From assembly GCA_900772775.1 (NCBI GenBank), contig CAAGRW010000151.1:1-49717 (forward strand): DNA of 49,717 bases, read 5' to 3'. Source of the DNA: Candidatus Rifleibacteriota bacterium. GTDB taxonomy: Bacteria > Vulcanimicrobiota > Xenobia > Xenobiales > Xenobiaceae. Positions 15,585 to 25,000 of the stretch are shown here, piece after piece. The notes under the pieces are model-generated. The model worked only from the letters and a program-made list of their open reading frames with translations, was not told the DNA's origin and did not search any database. The position numbers were made by a program, and so were the translations under genes. Position 1 is the first letter of the stretch; the number at the start of each line of letters is the position of its first letter.

Positions 15585-16718
15585 ATGACTGCTTTTAATT
15601 GCAAAAAGTATTTATCTATTGTTGGAGCTTTAGCTTTACTTTGTACAGGTGCTTCGCTCTCTCCAGCTCAAGCGGAAAATAGCGAAACCGGCGGCAGCGT
15701 CACCGTCTATCAAGCTACAGAAGCAGCCCCCGAGCAAGAGACTCAAAAAGCAGAAATTACTGAAACTTCTTCCTCTACTGTTGATAATTCCGCCTCAGCC
15801 AACTCAGATTCGGAGTACACTGACGCGGCCGCTCCCATATTTGATATGCGCGGAGATGATGGCGTATTGAAAGATTTCCGTCCCAGTGCTTTATCTTTTA
15901 TTAGTCGCAACCGTATTTTAGTATGCGATGAAAATAGTCAACAAATGCACATTTTCGATACCGAAGGGCGACGTTTTCGTCGTCTGGAAGTGCCCCGCAC
16001 TTTCCCTCAGCCGCGCTACACCGGTTTGTGCAACCTTGAAGACGGAAAATTTTTCGTTGTAGGTAGTCACCACCATGTCAACAATAATGTGCGCTACCTC
16101 TGGGCTAGAGGCGTACTCCATTATTATGAGTTGCGCGGCGAACGTTTCACTGATAACTCGGCGGCCAACAACTACGATCCGGAGATGGCTTGGCGCAATA
16201 CAGGATATTTTGGCGAAAATGCTCAGCAGCGTTTAAAAGTTGAAGGTATAGCTTGCAATCCTATCGACGACGCTCTTTACTTTGCTCTTTCCCAACCGGT
16301 CAATAAAGATGAAAGCGTAATTATTTATAAAGCTTCACTCAACCAAATTATTGAGCGCAAGAAAAAAATCAATTTTGAAGTCTTAAAAACTAACTTAAAG
16401 CCAGGCTTGGACAGTTCACTCAACGAGCCTTTTGTTCTGACCGATATTTACTACGTACAAGATAAAGGTTTGCTCTTCCTTTTGTCTTCAAAAACTCCAG
16501 ACGAAAGATTTAGCGGTACCAGTCAAGTGTGGTATCAGCCTGACGGCTCAGAAGAAGCTCGTTTAGTAGCTGACAATATTGCTCCAGGCAACTTTGCTTC
16601 TGGTTTGGCAGCTTATAAAGTGGGCGACAATTACAATATCGGTATAGTGTTTGATAATAACCCAGCCCAAAATGACACCCCTTCGCGCTTTTTGTTACTG
16701 GAGGATGTATCTTTTTAA
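15585..16718 (+). CDS. Exported beta-propeller-like protein
   Basis: A 377-residue protein starting at ATG 15585 behind GAGGTGG. Residues 1-31 form a signal peptide (basic C-K-K, a hydrophobic stretch, cleavage after A-Q-A). Residues 32-80 are a T/S/E/A-rich linker. From about 85 the sequence alternates short beta strands with loops (I-L-V-C-D-E-N-S, F-F-V-V-G-S, Y-F-A-L-S-Q, L-L-F-L-L-S-S) typical of a propeller. The phrase K-V-E-G-I-A-C-N-P resembles the esterase-like/DUF3616-type propellers, but I am not certain. The protein is probably periplasmic. It is followed 37 nt later by the cysteine-cluster gene and may be co-transcribed with it. Confidence 0.7.
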   Translation: MTAFNCKKYLSIVGALALLCTGASLSPAQAENSETGGSVTVYQATEAAPEQETQKAEITETSSSTVDNSASANSDSEYTDAAAPIFDMRGDDGVLKDFRPSALSFISRNRILVCDENSQQMHIFDTEGRRFRRLEVPRTFPQPRYTGLCNLEDGKFFVVGSHHHVNNNVRYLWARGVLHYYELRGERFTDNSAANNYDPEMAWRNTGYFGENAQQRLKVEGIACNPIDDALYFALSQPVNKDESVIIYKASLNQIIERKKKINFEVLKTNLKPGLDSSLNEPFVLTDIYYVQDKGLLFLLSSKTPDERFSGTSQVWYQPDGSEEARLVADNIAPGNFASGLAAYKVGDNYNIGIVFDNNPAQNDTPSRFLLLEDVSF

Positions 16719-16755
16719 CGGAACTAAGCTTCTGGGGAGTTAGAATAAAAAAAAT

Positions 16756-17298
16756 ATGAGCAGAGACGATTTGGAATTTTTGCCAGAATCTGGCCAGGAA
16801 TGGTATGCCCCTAAAGGGTTGCGTTTTACTTGCCAACGCTGTGGGCGTTGCTGTTCCGGCCCTTCTGGAATAGTACAATGCACAGACAAAGAAGCCAAAG
16901 CCATGGCCAAAGAATTGCAAATGGACTGGAAAGAATTTTTGCATTCTGTAGTTTGTCGCTATAAAAGGAAATTCTATGTCAAAGAAGTCGAATGCAAATA
17001 TGGCTTTGATTGCGTATTGTTAGAGCGCGACGAAAAAAATGCTCAAGCTCCCACAGGATGTATGGTAAGGAACTCACGTCCCATACAGTGTCGCACCTGG
17101 CCATTTTGGCCGGAAGTAGTATTTTCACCAAAAACTTGGCGTTTAGCGGCCAAACGCTGCCCGGGTGTGGGTGTAGGTGAATGGCACAGCGTCGAGGAAA
17201 TACGTGAAAAAGTCGCTTTAACTTCCGATCCTACGGACGCTCCTCCGGAAGAGATGGTTCTGACAGTCCGCTTGCAACGCCGCACAAGCGGAAGTTAA
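16756..17298 (+). CDS. YkgJ-family cysteine cluster protein
   Basis: A 180-residue protein. C26-x2-C29-x2-C32-C33 is the signature of the YkgJ (CxxCxxCC) family, thought to bind zinc or an iron-sulfur cluster. Further family-typical cysteines follow: C-K-Y-G-F-D-C, G-C-M-V-R-N, the R-P-x-Q-C-R-T-W-P-F-W-P block and K-R-C-P-G. The biochemical role of the family is unsettled. The start at ATG 16756 is the only good candidate although GGGGAG lies rather far (about 16 nt) upstream. It sits 37 nt after the exported protein gene on the same strand and converges on the 17305-17682 gene with 6 nt between stops. Confidence 0.85.
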   Translation: MSRDDLEFLPESGQEWYAPKGLRFTCQRCGRCCSGPSGIVQCTDKEAKAMAKELQMDWKEFLHSVVCRYKRKFYVKEVECKYGFDCVLLERDEKNAQAPTGCMVRNSRPIQCRTWPFWPEVVFSPKTWRLAAKRCPGVGVGEWHSVEEIREKVALTSDPTDAPPEEMVLTVRLQRRTSGS

Positions 17299-17304
17299 AG
17301 TTGA

Positions 17305-17682
17305 CTAGTTCTTGTACCAAATTTTTTTGGCGTCTATCGATCTATCCCAATCACGTCCACCATGCACAGTGATGAGCGAGCCTTTCTTTATGTCATTAAA
17401 AAATTCGATCCAAGGCACCTTTTCATAGCGAAATTCTCCATCATCGGGATTGGGATTGACACGCTTCATAAGTTCAGTGTTGTACTTAACATAAACCCAA
17501 TTTTGACGGCGATTGGGGTTGGCTTCAAGTTCAGCAATACCTAAGCGCTGCTCAGCTTTATCAACAACGACTACTCTGTATTCGCCAGTTGTGAGAATAA
17601 TTTGAGCTTGAGCACTTTTCATGCACCCCAATCCCATGATAATTGCAGCCAAAATGACTAAATATTTAGTTATTTTTTTCAT
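17305..17682 (-). CDS. Small exported protein
   Basis: A 125-residue protein starting at ATG 17682 behind GGAG at 5 nt spacing. Residues 1-26 form a signal peptide (M-K-K-I-T-K, hydrophobic core, cleavage after A-Q-A). A cysteine at position 20 (M-G-L-G-C) is not in a good lipobox. The mature part is about 100 residues, basic and aromatic, with W-V-Y-V-K-Y and W-I-E-F-F. No known domain is recognised. It is likely periplasmic or secreted. It is convergent with the cysteine-cluster gene. Confidence 0.7.
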   Translation of the reverse strand: MKKITKYLVILAAIIMGLGCMKSAQAQIILTTGEYRVVVVDKAEQRLGIAELEANPNRRQNWVYVKYNTELMKRVNPNPDDGEFRYEKVPWIEFFNDIKKGSLITVHGGRDWDRSIDAKKIWYKN

Positions 17683-17885
17683 TTTTACTCCGCTTCTGTA
17701 GTGTATTTTAAAGTGTGAAAGGAGATTTCACGCCTTTTGTTTCGGGCAATTTTTATTTTAGCTACCGGAGGCAACATTTTTCGCCGCCTCAGCGGCACTC
17801 TTCCTCCTAGCAGGATTTGAGCACCAAAATCTCGCAACCTATAGGTGAGTATTTTGTTGGTAAATTTTAGAGGCGGTGTGTTTTT

Positions 17886-18359
17886 ATGGCAAATTATCCT
17901 TGTGCAGAATGCGGCAATATGGTGGAGACAAAAGGCATAGGCACCTGTCCGAAATGCGGTTGTAAAAAGCCATTTAAATGCAGTAAGTGTGGCAAACAAA
18001 TCGGTCTGGATTTCGTTTACAAGCCAGAAAAGCTCACTTTTAGCGGCAAGCCGCTTTACTGTTTGGACTGTGGATCCGATGTGGAACAAGTCCCCTGTGC
18101 TCGCTGTGGCAAAACTTTAATTCGTTCTACCGGAGTAGAGCGACCGATAGATGGAGTGATCAAAGTTTATCACAAAGAATGTCTCGAACAGCAGAGCAAA
18201 ATTTATACTTTTGTAATGCCTATTATTGTAATTGTAGGTGCTATCACTTTTGGCTACGCTTCTTGGATGCTTGTACACGCCTGGTACGGCTTATTAGTAG
18301 GTATCATACTCGGAGCAGGTATAGGCAAAGCTGCAGCCGACAAGTTCTTACCCAACTAA
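17886..18359 (+). CDS. Multi-zinc-ribbon membrane protein
   Basis: A 157-residue protein. Residues 1-100 carry five C-x2-C knuckles (6/9, 21/24, 32/35, 59/62, 71/74) plus C26 and a late H-x2-C, enough for two or three zinc ribbons. Residues about 107-155 form two membrane segments, the second glycine-rich (G-L-L-V-G-I-I-L-G-A-G-I-G). The topology places the ribbons probably in the cytoplasm. ATG 17886 is chosen although the GAGG upstream is 13 nt away. The function is unknown. It ends 27 nt before a strong terminator. Confidence 0.75.
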   Translation: MANYPCAECGNMVETKGIGTCPKCGCKKPFKCSKCGKQIGLDFVYKPEKLTFSGKPLYCLDCGSDVEQVPCARCGKTLIRSTGVERPIDGVIKVYHKECLEQQSKIYTFVMPIIVIVGAITFGYASWMLVHAWYGLLVGIILGAGIGKAAADKFLPN

Positions 18360-18385
18360 GAGAAACAAGCTATATCAATTCATAC

Positions 18386-18430
18386 AAAAAGCCGCAGTCG
18401 ACTAAATTTTTAGTTGAAACTGCGGCTTTT
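18386..18430. terminator. Bidirectional terminator
   Basis: AAAAGCCGCAGT pairs with ACTGCGGCTTTT around a 21-nt loop, with A-run and T-run on opposite flanks. It separates the convergent genes at 17886 and 18451. Confidence 0.85.
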
Positions 18431-18450
18431 AACTTTGTAGTAAAAATACA

Positions 18451-18756
18451 CTAGGCGGTAAAAAGCTTAGGCACAAAACCTAGGCAATGGAGTCTAGAAA
18501 TCGATTCTTGGAAATATTCTTCTGTGCCCGGCTCCAATTCTTCCCAGGCATAAGTAAAGACACTTTCAGCAGAGCCCAGCTTGCGTCTTACTCGGCGCGG
18601 AGTATTAAAATATTCGGTCAAGCGCCGGTTTAAGCCCACATCGGGACAATCAACTTTTATGCCATTTTCACTATCGAAGCTCACGGTGCCTAAAGGGAAT
18701 TCCCCCAACTTGCGTCCGTCACGAGCCATGACTAAAGGATACAAAACATAATCCAC
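18451..18756 (-). CDS. Hypothetical protein, 101 residues
   Basis: A minus-strand frame with a GTG start at 18756 (M-D-Y-V-L-Y-P-L-V), AAAGG lying 10 nt ahead. The product is soluble, mixed alpha/beta and basic in the middle (R-R-V-R-R-K-L-G). No motif or family is recognised. It stands alone between a terminator and a short gap, so it has its own promoter or shares that of the gene upstream at 20410. Confidence 0.6.
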   Translation of the reverse strand: MDYVLYPLVMARDGRKLGEFPLGTVSFDSENGIKVDCPDVGLNRRLTEYFNTPRRVRRKLGSAESVFTYAWEELEPGTEEYFQESISRLHCLGFVPKLFTA

Positions 18757-18868
18757 AGCTCATAAACCTTTCATAAATTTGCAACTTTCGTTATCAAAAA
18801 GAGACAACTCTACCCTATCTATTTTAACTCTCTATAAAAAAAGACGAAGGGCTTCAGCTCAAAAACAT

Positions 18869-20410
18869 TTAAGCTTGCTTGCCACTTTTAAGGTGCAAAT
18901 ATTCTAAATAGTCATACATCAGCCGATCGAAATCATAAAGATCTTCACGACTCCAGAAAGTTTCGCTACAGTCATTGGCAGAGAAATAGGCCTCTACCGC
19001 CTGAGCAAAATAATTGACAGGATCGGCGCAAGACATCGGGTCCGGAGCGCAATGGCCTTCTAAACCGGTCTGGCAAGCTTGAGCATTAGCCTTAATAACC
19101 GGCGATTGCAAACTGGCAAAATTGCCTTCACCAAGAGCATGATCCCAAGCCATACCAAAATAATAAAGCGCGGGATGGAATCCGTAAACCGAATTTTCTA
19201 CACCAGATCCGGAAAATAGCTCTGAGGCAATAAGACAGAGACGCTCTTTAGCTATATAGGCTCCATGGCCTATTTCGCGTCCTTGTAAAGAAGAATCGGC
19301 TGCACAGACAGCGGCCTTGAGCTCTTGATGGGGCAGCAACTTCACTTTCAAACCGTCACGCATACAAGCGTCAAGCACACCTTTGCCAAAACGACTAAGC
19401 AACAAACGCAAAGATTCGGCAGCTTCTGGTGCAGCTTGGCACACGATCAATTGGTCGAGCACCTTTTCTAACTCGTGGGGCACTTTAAGAGCTTCAGCTT
19501 CACGCTTACTTTTAGAAGTGCGGCCAGACAATTCCACCACTTCAGGTACAGCTTCATGAAAGATAAAGCCTTCAGAATTGTCTAAAAGGGACGATATAAA
19601 ACTGCTACCATGTTTGGCCTCAGGTTGTGTTTTTTTTGTTTCTGCCTTTGATTGAGATAAATCGACATCTTCGGCAGCTGGAAGAGACGCCTCCTGAGTG
19701 CCAACCGTAACTTTGACAACTCTATCAGGATGTTCCGCTTGCACTTCTGGCTCAGCTGAAGAGGTAGCTTGACTTGCAACAACAGAAGCCTCTTCTTTTG
19801 CTTGCTCCTCTTGAGCTTCTCGAGCCATAGCTTCAGATAAAGCGACTTCACGTTGGCCTTCTAAATCGATAACAGCATCGACACCCAAATTGTCGCGTTC
19901 AGGCGCTTTGGGAGCAGGAGCAGCTCTGTCCTCCAAAGGTTCGACGGGCTTTTCTGCTGCCTCTTCTTCTAACTTTTCCGGCTCTGGCAATTCGCCCAAA
20001 TGAGCATTTTCAGCTGAGCTTTCCACCTTTGAATCGATAAGGCAAGTGCTTTGGCCTTCGTCAAGAAGAGTGTCAGCCGAACGCAAAGCGGCTTTTTTAT
20101 CCTCTTCCTCTATGTCTTCTTCCCACATTTTGCGGAAAAGGGCAGCTCCCCCGCCTCCTCCTCCACCACCAACTAAATCGTCCATACCACCGAGCATATC
20201 TTCGCCCATATCGGACAAATCGGAGCTAAATTCGGCAGTATCATCAATATAATGGCTCTTGCGCACGCCAGCCTTTTCTTTGCGCTCGCGCATCATGTTG
20301 GTACGCAAACCATCACTGGAACGCTGAGTGTTTTCCAACATGCGCTGATTCTGGGAATTCATTATGAAGATTGGATCCATCATGACTTTGTTTAAGTTCG
20401 CTCCATACAA
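18869..20410 (-). CDS. Acidic protein with degenerate lethal-factor-like protease fold
   Basis: A 513-residue protein, probably starting at a TTG (20410) with AAGGA 6 nt upstream; the first in-frame ATG is nine codons later without a good site. Residues 60-100 are acidic with eight consecutive glycines (81-88), and 110-300 are E/A/S-rich and disordered. Residues about 310-505 resemble the anthrax lethal factor/Pro-Pro endopeptidase fold: G-A-Y-I, then F-G-M-A-W-D-H-A-L-G-E (418-428) and N-Y-F-A-Q-A-V-E-A-Y-F (466-476). Where an active enzyme has HExxH this protein has Y416-Y-F-G-M420, and the third zinc ligand is N466. It is probably an inactive relative. The family call is from memory and moderate. 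Confidence 0.6.
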   Translation of the reverse strand: MYGANLNKVMMDPIFIMNSQNQRMLENTQRSSDGLRTNMMRERKEKAGVRKSHYIDDTAEFSSDLSDMGEDMLGGMDDLVGGGGGGGGAALFRKMWEEDIEEEDKKAALRSADTLLDEGQSTCLIDSKVESSAENAHLGELPEPEKLEEEAAEKPVEPLEDRAAPAPKAPERDNLGVDAVIDLEGQREVALSEAMAREAQEEQAKEEASVVASQATSSAEPEVQAEHPDRVVKVTVGTQEASLPAAEDVDLSQSKAETKKTQPEAKHGSSFISSLLDNSEGFIFHEAVPEVVELSGRTSKSKREAEALKVPHELEKVLDQLIVCQAAPEAAESLRLLLSRFGKGVLDACMRDGLKVKLLPHQELKAAVCAADSSLQGREIGHGAYIAKERLCLIASELFSGSGVENSVYGFHPALYYFGMAWDHALGEGNFASLQSPVIKANAQACQTGLEGHCAPDPMSCADPVNYFAQAVEAYFSANDCSETFWSREDLYDFDRLMYDYLEYLHLKSGKQA

Positions 20411-20468
20411 GCAATTCCTTCAGCGCTTATTTTTCGCTTAACTAAAACCCCCCAAAAGACAAAATAAA

Positions 20469-20524
20469 ACCACAGCAGACAGAGCGCTAAAATAAAAAGA
20501 AAAAGTTTTCTGCCGAGCTGTGGC
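20469..20524 (-). terminator. trpB terminator
   Basis: On the minus strand CCACA and GCAGA pair with TCTGC and TGTGG, with a bulge, followed by TTTTATTTTG. It lies 30-85 nt after the trpB stop. Confidence 0.65.
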
Positions 20525-20553
20525 TTAAATTTAAAGCAAAAAATATGGACAGA

Positions 20554-21792
20554 CTAAGGCTTAATCAGATAATCTTCGCCATAGCCGTAATGCTCGATAA
20601 TGTAATCCATATCTTTGTCGCCGCGACCGGAAAGATTGACCAAAATAGAGCCGTGAGCCTGATTACGGGCCAACTTCATAGCATAAGCCAACGCATGAGA
20701 GCTCTCCAAAGCGGGAATAATACCTTCGTATCTGGAGAGATTGTAGAAGGCCTCTAAAGCTTCTTTATCAGTTACTTTGTCGTAACATACACGGCCTAAG
20801 CTATGCAAGAAAGCGTGCTCGGGGCCTACAGAAGGATAATCTAAGCCAGAAGCTACAGAGTAGACAGGAGCCGGCTCGCCGTCTTTATCTTTAAGCATTA
20901 AGCTATTGAAACCGTGCATGACACCAGGGGTACCATAAGTGATACTGGCAGCGTGATCGCCCATCTTTTCACCGCGACCTAAAGGCTCGACACCGTAAAT
21001 TTTAACGGGATCGTTGAGGAAAGCCGTAAATAAGCCCAGAGAATTGCTGCCGCCGCCTACGCAAGCGACTACGGCATCGGGCAAGAAGCCCATCATATCT
21101 ATAAATTGCTCGCGAGCTTCTACACCAACTACCATTTGGAAATCGCGCACAATCATAGGGAAAGGATGAGGGCCAACAGCAGAACCGATACAATAGATGG
21201 CGGTCTCGTACTCTTTAAGATAAGCTTCAAAAGCAGCATCTACAGCTTCTTTCAAAGTTTTCAGGCCATGAGTGGCCGGAATAACTCTGGCACCGAGTAA
21301 GCGCATACGCGATACGTTAGGAGCTTGTTTTTTAATGTCGACTTCGCCCATATAGATATCGCACTCTAAGCCAAAATAGGCGGCGGCAGTAGCCAAAGCT
21401 ACACCATGCTGGCCGGCACCAGTTTCGGCAATGAGCTTCTTCTTGCCCATAAACTTGGCCAATAAGCCTTCACCCATACAATGGTTGAGCTTGTGAGCGC
21501 CAGTGTGGTTCAAATCTTCGCGCTTTAAGTAGATCTGAGTATGACCGAGTAAGTTGGAAAGACGCTCGCAATGGTAAACAGGAGTGGGACGTCCTTGGAA
21601 CTCGCGGCGAATACGACGCAATTCGGTAACGAACTTAGAAGAATGGCAAATAGTCTGATAGGCTTCGGTGATCTCTTTGAAAGCCGGGACTAATTGCTCG
21701 GGCAAGTAGGATCCACCAAAGGGACCGAACATACCTTCGGAATCTGGATAGTTCTTCAAATAAGTGGCGAAATCTACACTATTATTGTTCAT
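20554..21792 (-). CDS. trpB: Tryptophan synthase beta chain
   Basis: A 412-residue protein that joins indole and serine to make tryptophan, using pyridoxal phosphate. Family marks are the N-terminal G-M-F-G-P-F-G-G-S-Y-L-P-E, the cofactor lysine in L-N-H-T-G-A-H-K-L-N-H, A-E-T-G-A-G-Q-H-G-V-A, the phosphate-binding C-V-G-G-G-S-N-S and the C-terminal L-S-G-R-G-D-K-D. The length is normal. The start at ATG 21792 has AGGAG 13 nt ahead, slightly far. It stands alone: no trpA or other trp gene is in the window, so the pathway genes are scattered or incomplete. Confidence 0.95.
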   Translation of the reverse strand: MNNNSVDFATYLKNYPDSEGMFGPFGGSYLPEQLVPAFKEITEAYQTICHSSKFVTELRRIRREFQGRPTPVYHCERLSNLLGHTQIYLKREDLNHTGAHKLNHCMGEGLLAKFMGKKKLIAETGAGQHGVALATAAAYFGLECDIYMGEVDIKKQAPNVSRMRLLGARVIPATHGLKTLKEAVDAAFEAYLKEYETAIYCIGSAVGPHPFPMIVRDFQMVVGVEAREQFIDMMGFLPDAVVACVGGGSNSLGLFTAFLNDPVKIYGVEPLGRGEKMGDHAASITYGTPGVMHGFNSLMLKDKDGEPAPVYSVASGLDYPSVGPEHAFLHSLGRVCYDKVTDKEALEAFYNLSRYEGIIPALESSHALAYAMKLARNQAHGSILVNLSGRGDKDMDYIIEHYGYGEDYLIKP

Positions 21793-21884
21793 CTAAAAAA
21801 TATAGCTCCTAGCTAACCGACTCTTAAAAACGAGCCGATGAAACTAAAAATAAAGAAAAATTGCCAATAAGCTAATCTAGTTTA

Positions 21885-21925
21885 GCACTTGAAATTAGAC
21901 CAATCAAACAAAATATACTCGTAAA
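21885..21925 (-). promoter_or_regulatory. Possible trpB promoter in the trpB-dnaE gap
   Basis: On the minus strand TTGATT, 17 nt, TAAACT lies about 100 nt before the trpB ATG. The -10 is poor. Nothing else is seen in the 244-nt gap 21793-22036 except AT-rich sequence. No trp leader peptide or T-box features were found. Confidence 0.3.
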
Positions 21926-22036
21926 AAGCTAGTATTTCACTTTTTTTAGCCAAACTTAAGCAACTTTTAGCTTTTTTCTGTTGTTTCTCCATAGTTGAAA
22001 GCTCAATTCCGCACAAACAGTATTTGCCAACTTAAA

Positions 22037-25000
22037 CTAATAGCAGCAACCTTCACCTAAAAGTCTACTGAGTTCAAAACGCAACTCGCTGCTATCATCT
22101 ACGCAGTAATCTCGGTGCAAACGTATCACAGTAGTATCTTCGGGACCGCGTACGTGTACAAATACAGGACGATCGCCTTTATGGCGCAGCAAAATTTCTT
22201 TAAAATCGGCTACCAAACGACGAGCGGAACCGGGCAAAGCCACATTAAGACCTTTTAAGCTTTTTACTACAGAATCATCGAAGTCGTTTTGTACTTTATT
22301 GCCAGAAGCCATAATAAAATTGACATCACTTACTTCTATGGCATTAATGCGATATTTTTCTTCCTCTGGCTCTGCCTCTTCGACAGCTAAAGTTTCACCT
22401 TCGTCATCATCTTTTTCGTCATCGTCCGTTTCGTCAAAAACGACCGGAGGAGCAGGATTAAAGCCGTGATCCACTTCTACAGTACCGCGTACAATAATAA
22501 CTTGACCCTCGCCACACTTTTCGATATTGGCTTCAAAATCACGCGGCTTAAGAGAAAATTCTACTGTGCCTGTAAAATCTTGCATAGTAATAAAAGCCAT
22601 TTTATCTTTGCGCTTGGTAATAACTATGCGACAAGCAGTCACTAACCCGCCCACTTTTACATTGCGACCGACCATAGAGCCAAGCTGATCGATTGTGCAA
22701 GTAGTATTTTCTTTCAGTACTTCTACATAATCTTCTAAAGGAGATCCGGAAAGATAAACACCCAACATATCTTTCTCAAAATCTAGCAATTCACGGCGAG
22801 CAAATTCGTCCTCGTTAGTATGAATTATGCAACGGATATCGTCTTGGCCGCCTCCTCCAGGTTCATCGCCGAAAAGGCCCACTTGAGCATTGGCCGCTTC
22901 GCGTTGGCACATTTTCATATATTCAGAGATATGCTCTAAATTGCTGAGCAAAGTGGCTCGATTGACTCCAAAAAGATCGAAGGCACCAGACTTGATAAGC
23001 CCTTCCCACACTTTTTTATTGATATAGCGGGGATCGAGACGAGAGCAAAAATCGATTAAGCTTTTGTAAGGGCCATGCTCTTCTCTTTCTTTAACGATTA
23101 AATTTACAGCATTGAGACCTACACCACGCAAAGCGGCCATCCCCCAGCGCACAGCTCCTTTGGAAACAGAGAAACCAGCCAATGATTCATTGACGTCCGG
23201 CCCCAATACTTCCAAACCAGAATCACGACACTCATGAATGAAAAAAGACACTTTCTTAATATCATTCATGACGCTGGTCATTAAGGCAGCCATATACTCG
23301 GGGCGATAGTAAGTTTTAAGCCAAGCTGTTTGGAAAGTGACCATAGCGTAAGCGGCTGAGTGCGACTTGTTAAAGCCATATTCAGCGAATTTGGCCATGG
23401 TATCGAAAATATTTTCGGCACATTGTTCGTCTACGCCACGCTCCTTGGCTCCTTCCACAAAGTAGATGTGGTGCTCGGCCATAACATCTTTTTTCTTCTT
23501 ACCCATAGCTTTACGCAACTTGTCAGCTTTAGCCATGGTATATCCGGCCAAAGTTGTCGCTGTAAGCATCACTTGCTCTTGATATAAGAAGAAGCCGTAA
23601 GTGTCAGCCAAAATAGGTTCGAGCTTGGGGTGGGGATAAACGACTCCGCCACCGCGTCCGTGACGTCTGGCAATAAAATCATCGACCACACCACCTTTAA
23701 TGGGGCCGGGACGATAAAGAGCCAAGAAAGCTACAATATCAGTAAAGCGATCTGGTTTTAATTGCTTTAAGTAGCGTTTCATGCCATCAGATTCAAGCTG
23801 AAAAACACCATTAGTATCAGCAGCCGAAAGCAAAGCGTATACTTTTTGGTCTTCATAGTCTACATCGTGGTTGATGTCTACTTTTATACCGCGAGAGTAT
23901 TCGATAATTTTTAAACAATTGTTGATAACAGTAAGGTTGCGCAATCCCAAGAAGTCCATTTTTACCATGCCGACTTCTGCAGAGTCGTTCATATCATATT
24001 GCACAACAACATCATCGCCGTTTTTTTGCAAAGGCACCAATTGGCCCAGAGGACGGCTAGAAATAATAACGCCGGCCGCATGCATACCGGTATTGCGAGC
24101 CATACCTTCGCAACGTATGGCATCATCGACAAGGCGTCGGTTAACTTCACTGCTCTCATAAAGTTTTTCAAAATCGGGATTTTTGAAAGCATCTTTAATA
24201 GTTATCTTCATTTCGTCAGGCACAGCTTTGCAAAGCTTGCCCACATCGGCCAAAGGTACATCCATAACGCGTCCCACGTCGCGAATGGCATTTTTGGCTT
24301 TCATACGTCCGTAAGTAGCAATTTGAGAGACGCGATCTTCGCCGTAGCGTTCGCGACAATATTGGATTACTTCACCACGCCGATCTACACAAAAGTCGGT
24401 GTCAATATCGGGAAGTTCGGTTCGTTCAGGATTTAAGAAACGCTCGAAAAGTAAGTCATATTTAAGAGGATCTAATTGAGTAATGCCTATTAAATAAGCC
24501 ACCAAAGAACCAGCAGCCGAGCCGCGTCCAGGGCCTACAGGAATGCCATGTTCGCGTGACCAGTTAATAAAGTCCCACACCAACAAGAAATAGTCGGGGA
24601 AGCCCTTGCCTATAATAACGTCCAATTCAGTCTTCAAACGATCTAAATATTTTTGTTCAGGAGTAAGCGTACCAAAACGCTCTAACAATCCCTTACGGCA
24701 GAGTTCTTTAAGATAATCGGTACTGTTGGTACCTTCAGGCACAGGGAATTTAGGTAAATAGGTAGTGCTGAAGTCCATCTCAAAATTGCAACGCTCGGCC
24801 ACCAATAGAGTATTGTCGACAGCCTCAGGACAAAAAGAGAAAGCTTCCAACATCTCTTCACGCGTTTTTAAATAGCACTCAGGGCAAGAATGGAGGCGCC
24901 TAGCATCATCCAACAATTTTCCCGAGCCAACGCAAATTAAAATATCTTGTACATCGGTATCTTCTTTATTCAAAAAGTGAGCGTCGTTAGTAGCTACTAC

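Noticed and set aside
17685..18089. 134-codon minus-strand frame over the zinc-ribbon gene
   Set aside because: It is antisense to a gene with ordered cysteine knuckles and has no family likeness.
20137..20180. GC-rich triplet run as a possible repeat element
   Set aside because: It encodes the eight-glycine run of the acidic protein and is ordinary low-complexity coding sequence.
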